This document shows, in pieces, positions 37,146 to 46,700 of a stretch of 64,000 nt of DNA. The notes beneath the pieces were generated by a model. The model saw only the letters and a list, made by a program, of their open reading frames with translations. It was not told the origin of the DNA and ran no database searches. Source of the stretch: Chlamydomonas reinhardtii. Taxonomy: Eukaryota > Chlorophyta > Chlorophyceae > Chlamydomonadales > Chlamydomonadaceae. The stretch lies in the NCBI RefSeq assembly GCF_000002595.2, contig NC_057004.1, forward strand, positions 913,247 to 977,246. The letters are read 5' to 3'. Positions within the stretch are counted from its first letter, which is position 1; each line of letters opens with the position of its first letter. Position numbers and translations under genes: made by a program.

Positions 37146-38799
37146 GGCGTCCGTCCCCACCCGACCAGGCTGTTTGTTAGTGCCCAGAGCGGTCTGCTCG
37201 ATTAGTCAGCCGCGACACTTATCAGACTCTGTGTAAGAAACTTGATGTAATATGCGCGCTCAGGCTTTCACGCGGGCCGCGGTGCTCCGATGCACTTCTC
37301 GTTGGCCAGCTGCAGGCGAACGCGGGGTGCTACTGACACTTTGTTGCAGTGCACTGCATCACATGTAGGTCGGATTACCATCTAGGATCTCTGGGGCCCG
37401 CTATGTATTGCCCGCGCAGGGCGCCGGCACCGTACGAGGGCGGGGCGCGCAGCCTGCACCCTGCGCAGCTGCCACCTGTACGGCCTAACCGCTGGCCCGG
37501 TGGCGCAGCTATGGCAGCCATTATGCCCCCGCAATCCAAGCAGGGGGCAGCGGACGCAGGAGACAGTGCCAACGGCATTTCTTCGGTGGCCAACGAAGTC
37601 TTGGCGACACTAGAGTCCAGGCGACAAGCGAGATGTTGACGGCCCAGGAATGTGTGGGTGCAGTGTGGAGGTCCCTCTGTCAAAGTGCAGTGTACCAATG
37701 TCTGGAATGATTTGTGCCTAAACATGGGGAAAGCGTAATGCAGTCAAGGGCTGCGACCGAATGGAGGACACTTGGTTGCAGAAAGCACGAATGTAGCAGA
37801 AGCTTTTTGTATGTATGTTACTACGTAGACGTTTAGCACTAGCAGCTCCTCCGGGGACTGAGGCCGGGGGCTTGGACCAAGTTACCAGAAGGAATGCGCG
37901 TTCTTGCCCGCAGATAAGTGAAGTGCATACTTTGTGTACAAAGAAATTAATATGGGGATTTAAGCGCAATGTGGTGTGCATCTCCGAGGTCGCTCGCGCA
38001 TCGCCACAGTGCTCGCCGAGACAGCCCCAGCAAGCCCACGCCCGAGCCCGCCCCCACTCCTGAACTCACGCCCCGCCCCTGCCCCTTGCCCGTGGATGAA
38101 ACCGCCGAACATGTAACCGCCTCCCATGGCGGAGGGCCTTCACGGCAACGACAGGCGGGCCAAGAGTGGGGCCAAGAGGATCGATCATATGCCCTTCTCG
38201 TCTCCCGGCGCCGGTGGGGCTTGTTTGGAGGGTCGGTCTGGCTAGCTGGTGGGGCGGGTGGCGGGCGGTGTGCCCGGCGAGCGGCGTTGTGGCGAGCTGG
38301 TGGTGCCGCGGCACAGACTTTCTCAGACATGGGCATTCGGGCCCGCCGTCGTCTTCGGACGTGATATTTGTGTGGTGCTTGCGTTTGATGGGGCTGTCGG
38401 CAGACCACTGGCCTGTCGTGCCTTGTTTTGCGTTGGTGCTGCCGCCAAAAGACCTAAAAGTGATGCTGGGTGTTGTGTTTCGATGGGGCTTTGGCGGGCT
38501 TCGGCTTGGCTTCGACTCATGTACGTAGCACCAGGTAGCACGGTGAAGGTCGGCAGCCAGCTGCGGGGAGGGCGGTTTCCCTTCAGGCCGGAGATGGTCC
38601 CTCGCGGTGTGGGTGCGGTGTGCCCCCAATTGTCGGACTGTCCCTTCTTTGTAATCTCGCATCCATACTGAGGACTTCACAGGGTTGAAGGCAGTTCAAC
38701 TTGCTGAGCACGAGGAAGCGGAGCCAGGGAGGCAGGGAACTGTGCTCATATGTCAAGTTCCCCTGTATGTGCACATTCAAGCATTGGCTGTGCCATCAG
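37146..38799. other. Intergenic DNA upstream of the lipase gene
   Basis: This region should hold the lipase promoter. Several open frames exist but none has a family motif or splice support. Nothing else was recognised. Confidence 0.35.
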
Positions 38800-39055
38800 G
38801 GGGGGGGGGGTAGGAAACAAAGTGCCAGACCCCATGCCCCGAAATCCCCCGGGACCCCCCTTGAGGGGACGACCGACCCCCCCCACGGACAAAACCTTGA
38901 TGTTGAGGGGTTAAAGCCCCTCCATTTAATACCAAAGTGATGCCAATCGACTCCTCTTTACGAGCACTATCACGCTGTGCCATCAGCGGTCCTGTGCTGA
39001 GACTTCGGTCACACGCAGGATCCTATCCATTGAATTCCTCTTGACCCAGCCCACA
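38800..39055 (+). repeat. Dispersed repeat, copy 1
   Basis: This begins in a G-run, then aggaaacaaagtgccagacc, and continues to atcctatccattgaa and agcccac. It is about 85-90 percent similar by eye to 39961-40217 in the same orientation. No coding potential was seen. It is probably a fragment of a non-autonomous transposable element. Confidence 0.75.
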
Positions 39056-39960
39056 CCGCGCTCAACTCTCTGCCGTGTGACGGTTGCACAGTGTGCATCG
39101 GCAGCCTTGTTAAACGTAAATTCATGTGCACCAGCGCTAGAGAGCCCAGCCGTGGCAGTGCGCATGTGTCGAATGTTGGGACATGCCCCGACATGTCCAC
39201 CCCCGGACGCGCAACTCACCTTCCCACGCTTTGTTTGTGTTTATTACGGCATAACATGCACATATGAACCTCGCAGTGCTGCGTTTGGCCCCTAGTTCTG
39301 CCTGTGGGGCGCTTCCCGAAATCCGCCAGGATGGGCTCCCGAAACCCGGTGGACCCCCAGGAAAAGATGAGCCCGCTGCAAAGATGAGCCCGCCCCAACT
39401 TTTGAGAATGGATCCCCCTTTTACCCAGCAACGACGACCGCCCCCCCCAACTTTGGCGGCCCAGAACTTCCTCACCAGACACCCCCTGACAAAACTAAAA
39501 GCACGTGCATAATGCTCTCCTAAATCTCTGTAATATTGAGCATGGGGTAAGAAACTGAGCTTTCTACCCCCCCCCCCTGGTGCCATCCCCCCGATACATA
39601 CGTACAGATCCCTAGCTCATGATTGATTTTGCCAAACTCACACGCACCCTGGCGGGCATCAAGGTTACCTTGTTGTGGCCAGTGGGCGCATGCTGCTGCA
39701 TTTGTGAGCGTGGAGGCGTGAACCGTTAGGGCCGTGGTGGAGCGGTTTCGGTGAAATGGTGAGTTCGCTCAGCCGCGCTCACCACTGCTGCAATGTCTGG
39801 ATGTGTGGGTAAGTGCATATTCGCGGAGCGGCAAGTAAGGCACGGGCCCCAATGCAGGCCCTCGGGCGACAAAGATTGGGCATTTCCGGGGATGCGTTCT
39901 CGCCGTGTGGGGCTGCGTACGGTCACCAAATCTCGCCAACTATACCCGGCGGGCCGCAGC
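39056..39960. other. Spacer between dispersed repeats
   Basis: This 0.9-kb stretch contains several C-homopolymers and no supported gene. It may be internal to one composite element bounded by the two repeat copies. Confidence 0.3.
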
Positions 39961-40217
39961 AGGGGGGGGCCAGGAAACAAAGTGCCAGACCCCATGCCCA
40001 GAAATCCCCCGGGACCCCCCTGAAGGGAGGACCGAACCCCCCCCGGACAACACCTTGTTGTTTATGGGTTATGATACCCCCTCCATTTACTACCAAAGTG
40101 GTGCCAATCGACTCCTCTTGACGAGCATTATCACGCTGCTGTGCCATCAGCGGTCCTGTTCTGAGGCTTCGGTCACACGCGAGATCCTATCCATTGAAAT
40201 CCCCTCGACGCAGCCCA
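39961..40217 (+). repeat. Dispersed repeat, copy 2
   Basis: A direct-orientation relative of 38800-39055, with the same order of blocks: G-run, caggaaacaaagtgccagac, acgagcattatcacgctg, tcctatccattgaa. The spacing and small differences suggest two insertions of one family, or two ends of one composite unit. Confidence 0.75.
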
Positions 40218-40987
40218 CCCAGCGCCGGCGGCAGCACCTGTCGCCACCTCTGCCGCCGCTGCCAGCAGCACTGCGCCAGGCACGCGCCTGCGCTCTCTTC
40301 ACCTCCCCCGCCGCCCGCATCACCAGCAGCGTCACCGCCGTCGCCGCCACCGCCCTACCTGCCGTGCGCCTCCTCCTCTTCCACCGCCAGGGTCGGGGCA
40401 CGTGAGCGCCGCCGGCCGCGGCAGTCCATACTCCTCACTGTAACGACGGGAAACTCGCGTCTCGGCGCGTCTCAGCGCGTCCGAGCGCGTCAGGATGCGT
40501 CAGGGGGCGTCTGGCCGCGTATCGTGACGCGAGTGCTGAGACGCGAACAGTGACGCGAACTACTTTGAAGGGGACCCATACCGTGGTGCGCACGGTGTTT
40601 TACACTAGCCTATACTGCTATTGCGACAAATGTAGCCTTGCCCGGCAGTATGTGGGCTGTCATGGGCAGATTGGCCCCTGCACCTGCGCCTGCTGCCGCA
40701 AGCCCCTGCACCCCTGGCCCTGCACCCGGGCGGGCTGGCCACTGCCCCGTCGCCCCAACCAACCTTTAGGCGCAGTTCAGCCAGCCTGCGCCAGCCAGCC
40801 GATATGTGCCGATACTGCTTACAACAAGCCTATAAGCCTAGATACAGTAAGCAAAGGCATTGGCACAGGCGAGCATCGGTGACACCGGTGCAATCGGTCG
40901 CCCACCACCAAGTGTTTGCCCCTTGCCTCGTTTGACCGCTATTCTCTTAGAAAACATAAACATGACTGACAAACTCATGAATCACTC

Positions 40988-41458
40988 ATGATACGTCTGC
41001 CAACGGGCCTTGTTCCGTTGGTGGCGGCCTGGGGCCTTCAGAGCGCGCTTCACAGCGGGCTTGTATGGCTCCAGGCCGACCAACCCACCTCAGCGCTTAC
41101 TGCGCACGTAGTGCTGTCAATGTTAACATTAGTGTTAGTGCTGGCGGCTCTGGCAACGGTTCACCTGAGCTTTGCTCCTCGCGCTATCAGCCAAAGTTCA
41201 CAAACGGAAGAGCTACAAATCTTCATTAGGCTTCCTTCAGGGCAACTCGTCACGTTCGTGGGACCTGTCGATGCCACTGTGGGCTCTGTCTTCGACTTTA
41301 TCGCTTCCACGACCCTCTTCCATCTAGATAACAGCCGGATATGGCGCTTGGTCGCGCGCGGCGGCGACACGCTGCTGCAGCGTTCGACCGTGCTGAATCG
41401 CGTCTCAGGACGCAGTGCGTCTCGTGCATCGCGTGTGTGTGAGACGCAGCGCGTCTAG
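40988..41458 (+). CDS. Small membrane protein with a ubiquitin-like region
   Basis: A single-exon frame of 156 aa. Two hydrophobic segments (about residues 7-24 and 35-57: VPLVAAWGLQSALHSGLVWL and VVLSMLTLVLVLAALATVHL) suggest two membrane spans. Residues about 75-138 resemble a ubiquitin-like beta-grasp: LQIFIRLPSGQLVTF, then ATVGSVFDFI, then a RIWRLVARGGDTLLQ stretch corresponding to the RLIFAGKQL region. The last 20 or so residues run into the GACGC-rich repeat, so the true end may be a splice donor or the frame may be incidental. I know no named family with this layout; the ubiquitin-like call is inference. Confidence 0.35.
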   Translation: MIRLPTGLVPLVAAWGLQSALHSGLVWLQADQPTSALTAHVVLSMLTLVLVLAALATVHLSFAPRAISQSSQTEELQIFIRLPSGQLVTFVGPVDATVGSVFDFIASTTLFHLDNSRIWRLVARGGDTLLQRSTVLNRVSGRSASRASRVCETQRV

Positions 41459-41664
41459 GGTATCAGGCTAGCGTCTGGTGTGACGCATCGCGTTAGCTAA
41501 GACGCGCTCTCCATGCAATTGTACCGCGTCACGACTCGCGTTCCATTGCGTCTCGCAGACGCAGTGAAACGCGCTATCTGTAATGGTGCCCCGCTTCACT
41601 GTTTCTGGTTGCGTCCCCATCGCGTCTACCCCGCGTCTCCCCCGCGTTTCCCCCTTAACGCGCA

Positions 41665-41727
41665 GCGTCTCGGCGCGTCTGACACCGCGTCTCACAGGTC
41701 AGACGCGGCCCAGACGCGCCGAGACGC
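41665..41727. repeat. Perfect 17-bp inverted repeat
   Basis: The left arm GCGTCTCGGCGCGTCTG (41665-41681) is the exact reverse complement of 41711-41727, with a 29-bp spacer. It can form a stable hairpin. It lies at the right edge of the GACGC-rich unit and may be a terminal structure. Confidence 0.8.
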
Positions 41728-42179
41728 GGTTTCCCGTTGTTATAGTGCTGACAGGCGGTGATGAGGAGGATGTCGTATGCAGCTTTGGTGACGCGATTGC
41801 TACACAATATCACACGGCATCAGCACAAGGGGAAGGGGAGGCGGAGGATTTGGAGGTGTTCGTTCCTAGCCTGCTCCATGCAGACCTGCCCCATACATAC
41901 CTGCATGCCTTCCCCTGCCCCTACGGCGACGTGCCTGCACCTGCCCTTGTCCCCAAGAAAACTGCCCCAAAACTGCCTCAAACCTGGCCCCCTCCCTCTT
42001 GCCCCAAACCTGCCTGCCCCTGCCAGGCAGGGTAGTACGGACTGGGCAGGGTAGTATGGGCAGGCAGGGTGGTCTGGATTGCTCATTGCTTTACACGCCC
42101 CATAATCCCATGTCGGGACCCGGTTGGATGCTGTGGACGGTCCTCCAACTCCACATACGGTACAGAACGCGCAAGGGCA

Positions 42180-42208
42180 AGCACACACACACGCACTCAC
42201 TCACACAA

Positions 42209-42253
<45 letters not shown>

Positions 42254-42284
42254 GCGTCGTTGGGCGGGCTTTCGTTTCGTTTTT

Positions 42285-42371
<87 letters not shown>
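42180..42371. repeat. Long (CA)n microsatellite, interrupted
   Basis: Two CA arrays (about 42212-42250 and 42288-42371) are separated by roughly 37 bp of ordinary sequence. The reading frames across them are artefacts of the repeat. Confidence 0.95.
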
Positions 42372-42372
<1 letters not shown>

Positions 42373-42845
42373 CTTCACCTCCACCACCATGAACACCGCC
42401 GCTCGCTGTCCGCCAGCCGCCCATGTTTAGCCGCACCACACACGCACGCCTTTCCAGCCCTGCGCGTACCTGCAGTGTCAGGCGTAAGGCCGCGCCGCCG
42501 CTGCTGCTACTAGCCACGACCGGCGCTCTGCTCAGGCTGTGTGGTGGCTGCGCCGGGCGCCGGCGTCTGCGATCTAGCCCAGGCCTCCGGCCCCACGGCT
42601 CCAGCAAGCAGTCAGCAGCAGGTTGAGCGCGCGGGAAGGGGAGCTGCAGGCGCCGGAGCCAACCGGGAGAGAGATCTTGGCGCTGCTCCGTGGGTCGGCA
42701 GAACCGACTGTACACAAGGGGCCGCGCCCACGTGGGCGCGAGTGCACTCGCTCGCACTGCTAGGGCCCCGCCACCTGGGCGCCGCCGCTGACGCCCAGTC
42801 GTCGCTTCCTTGCCCAACCCTGGTGAGAGCGGGTGGGCGGCTGGG

Positions 42846-42892
42846 GTGGTGGTGGTGGTGGTGGTGGTGGTGGTGGTGGTGGTGGTGGTGGT
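42846..42892. repeat. (GGT)n triplet microsatellite
   Basis: About 15 GGT/GTG triplets in a row. There is no support for a protein reading through it. Confidence 0.95.
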
Positions 42893-43765
42893 GCGGGGCG
42901 AGGGGGGCGTCCTTCTCCTACGGGACTTCACCAACCTGCCTTGACACTGTCCCATCGCACAAGCTCATTGCTTTACGCACACACGTTACGGGAACCAGCA
43001 GCCGAAGTTTGCCCATGTCAACGGATAAAACCACCTTACCCTGCAGGAGGCATACCGGTATGCGGCCAGCATGAATGCGACATTACAAGGAGGCGACCAA
43101 TAAGGCGGTCTGCAGCACCAGCAGACGCAAAAACCAGGTACACGGGGCATACAGTCCGGCGATGCCCAATCGAACGCTAGCCCTACAGTACACAAAGCCG
43201 CATATGCGCGAGCACCATGCAGTGGCGGTACCAGCGGCGGTGCCATCATTTGGAGCGGATGCGCCACGCTGCCGCGACTGTGCAACCCTGCTTCGACGTG
43301 TGCCACCGCCATCGCTGCATATTATACATGCAAGATTTAAGCGCTTGGGTTGAGCGCATTCTAGAGCATCTGCAGCTCGTAAACTTGCTCGTATGTCTCG
43401 AGCTCGGCGAGCGGACAGGCCGCGCCAGGGCCCATAACAGCTATTCATAACATACATATGTCATGAATAGGCACTTGGGACGGTTTGGGCCTTGGACGGT
43501 GCCGCGTGTATGGGCACGTCTGCCTATCTCCTCACATCACGGACCTAGGCCGGATGGCTGGGGAGGACAGGATCAACCTCGTAAACTTGCGCGTAAATAA
43601 TTCCCCGGTCGTACCGTAACCGCTGGCCGTTGCCAAATCCGACTCCTAGAATCTAGCAGCAGGCCAGACCATCCTAAAGTTTAATATTTATTATTACATG
43701 TGTATCACCTGCAGCCACCGCACAGCTCTCTCGTAGAATCACTCGTTCGCTGCTGGGCGCAAAAA
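42893..43765. other. Upstream region of the binding-protein gene
   Basis: No gene is supported here. It should hold the promoter and 5' UTR of the plus-strand gene that follows. An AT-rich stretch near 43680-43700 is unusual for this GC-rich window. Confidence 0.4.
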
Positions 43766-46700
43766 ATGGCTCCTGTCTCCACCTCGCGGCCGGGCCGCGC
43801 GCTCGCGCTTACTATGGCGCTTTTGCTCGCAGCACAAAATGGTGAGGAGCTAGGTTAGATAATGTCCATACGCTGCACACCGGGATGTCGCTAAAACACT
43901 TGCGCGCAGCCGAGCTGGTGCTCATGTGAGATTCGCACAAGTTCCCAACGCGTGTGTCCTGCAACGCATGTATCGCCCTGCGCCATCACCAGTCAACTCT
44001 CAGCCGCGCCCCATTAAGGTAGGCTGCCTCGATTATGCTTTCGCATGGCTTAAACTTTGGACAGGCGACTTCCCAACTGCCGGCATGCCAACCGCCGTGC
44101 ACCGCCGTTTTGCTGCCACTTCACTTCATTCGCCGCTTGCACGGATTCACAGCGCTATGCTTGTTGTCATTTGCAATGCTTGCACATGCTGCGCCAGGTG
44201 GGCATGATCACGGACAGCAGTGACCAAAACGATCCGTCAACCATAGCCGAGGCAGTGTCGCTCATCAACGGCGCGAACATGGCGGCCTTGGACCGAGGTA
44301 CCGTACAAATACGTTTCATCTTGACTTGAAATTTCAGCCGAAATGTACTGGTATGCGTCCGCGGTCACTACAGCTCAAGTATCTGAGCACTGGGCCAGGA
44401 TGCGGGCCGCCAGCGCCTCCTGACAAGGGATCCCTAAAACCCCCACGCCAACGGAGCAGCACTGTAAGGGGCTAGCGCCCGAAGTCTTCCCAAGTCAACG
44501 GACAAAGTCGGACCGCAACTTCCTTGCATCATTATTTGCTGCTCCTCTTCCCACTGACTTGCTTTCCCTCATGAGTTTGGAACATGCTGCCCGACCCGCC
44601 ATGCACAGGTCACAAGTCACCCAGCCCTGCTGGTCACCCAGCCCTGCTTGTCACCCACGCTGGTCACCCAGCCCTGCTTGTCACCCACGCTGGTCACCCA
44701 GCCCTGTCACCCACGCTGGTCACCCAGCCCTGCTTGTCACCCACGCTGGTCACCCACGCTCCGCTGCATGCTTCTTTGGATTTGGGACTGCTTGCCACCC
44801 AGTCCTGCTTGTCACCCAGCCCTGCTGGTCACCCAGCCCTGCTTGTCACCCACGCTGGTCACCCAGCCCTGCTTGTCACCCAGCCCTGCCACCCAGCCCT
44901 GTCACCCACGCTGGTCACCCAGCCCTGCTTGTCACCCACGCTGGTCACCCACGCTCCGCTGCATGCTTCTTTGGATTTGGGACTGCTTGCCACCCAGTCC
45001 TGCTTGTCACCCAGCCCTGGAGATTGGGACTGCAGAGGTGGGGCCGCATTAGCCCACTAAACACGGGCTGCTTTTACACTGCAGCATTTCTTTTGCTAGC
45101 CATTGTAAAATAGATATTTGATATGCGACAAAAGAGCCGCAAGCGCAAGAAGCTGGCGGACGAGGAGGACAGCGAGGAGGAGGAGGACCCTAGCACTTTT
45201 AGCGTAAAGACCACGTTGCGAGCCGCGGGCCGCATAAGGCCATGCAGCGGCTGCTGCGGCGCTGCTACGCCCGCAGCGTCGTGATGATTGATGAGTACTG
45301 CACCTCGCAGGTGCGCGGTGGTAGGGTACTAGGGCGGCGGGGGGGGGGGGGTTGTTTATTCCAGAAACCGAAGCGGGGGGAGAGGGGGGAGAGGGCAAGT
45401 GAGGCCGGCAGATCAGGGTGGACAGGGACGTGCTGGATGGACTGGGACAGGCAGGGTGGGCTGGGTGACAAGCAGGAGGGATGACAAGCTGGAGGGATGA
45501 CAAGCAGGGTGGGTGACAAGCAGGGCTGCGTGACCAGCGTGGATGGCCAGCGGCCAGCGTGGGTGACAAGCAGGAGGGATGACAAGCAGCGTGTGCCTCG
45601 TGTAGGTCTGCTACAACTGCGGCCTGCGGGAGCTGCGGAAGATCCTGCCGCACAACGGCACGCGGCGCTACACTGTTCTGGCCTGCGACGGCTGTGGAAC
45701 CGTCTGGTGAGCACGACGCATGGGCCGAGGGGCTGAGGGCAACTGGGGACAGGTGGGCTGAGGGCCTGAGGACAGGTGCTCCGAGGACAGAGCTGAGCCT
45801 TTCCTTGCATGTCACTGGCTTTCTTGTGCTTGTGCACGCGCTGGCACAGGAATCGCGATGCCAACGCGGCGGCGAACATCCGCCTCATCACCGCCTGCCT
45901 GGAGGAGGGACTGCCGCGGCCTGAGGCGCTCACGCGCCCCATCCACGGCAGTGGTGGTGGCGGAGCAGGACGACAAGGAGGAGGCCAGCGCGCGCCCTGC
46001 ACCCGTGCGGCGCCAGGACCGGCGGCGGCGGCAACCGCCGCTGCGGCTGCCGCGGATGCTGATGCTGCGGTGCAGGGCGGCGGCGCCTACGGCTAGTCTG
46101 AGATTATGACGCGTGGGTATGGACCAGCGTGGGTGACAAGCATACGGGATGACAAGCAGGGCTGGGTGACCACCAGCGTGGGTGACAAGCAGGGCTGGGT
46201 GACCAGCGTGGGTGACAGGGCTGGGTGGCAGGGCTGGGTGACCAGCGTGGGTGACCAGCGTGGGTGACAAGCAGGGCTGGGTGACCACCAGCGTGGGTGA
46301 CAAGCAGGGCTGGGTGACCAGCAGGGCTGGGTTACAAGCGTGGGTGACAAGCAGGGCTGGGTGTGAAACAGTATTGGTGTGTCTTGTCTTGTTACTGACA
46401 TGCGTGGATACAGCACAACGCTCGCGGGACTACGCTGTTCTGGCCTGCCCTGGTTGTAGAACCGCCTGGAATCGCGATGCAAGTGCTGCTGTTGTGCGGT
46501 AGTGTCGTGCGGTTGAGGTAGCTAGTTGAGTAGTTGCGTATTCGCCGTCCAGACAATGTCTGTCGACGAGGGGAGGCCCCCTTACGGGGGCCGGTAGCCC
46601 CCTTACGCCTGCCCTATCAGTGGCCTCCGGGCCCAAACGCATCGGGTGTGAGGTGGCCTGTGCTTCGGCTGCGGTCGGGGTGCACGGCTGCTCCATGCGG

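Larger units (their letters stand above)
40441..41758. mobile_element. GACGC/GCGTC-rich repeat unit (putative transposable element)
   Basis: Two blocks packed with GACGC and GCGTC pentamers in both orientations (40441-40565 and 41395-41735) flank a normal-composition core that holds a small ORF (40988-41458). Dense subterminal repeats around a core are typical of some DNA transposons, but no transposase was recognised and no target duplication was found. The class is therefore open. Confidence 0.45.

Noticed and set aside
44611-45020. CRISPR-like array
   Set aside because: The units are direct neighbours with no unique spacers, the genome is eukaryotic, and the array is part of a mobile unit.
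44559-45113. Long open frames with CHPRWSPSP-like repeats, also at 48081-48635 and 54992-55544
   Set aside because: They are translations of the 30-bp minisatellite, which is open in several frames on both strands; no independent coding evidence.
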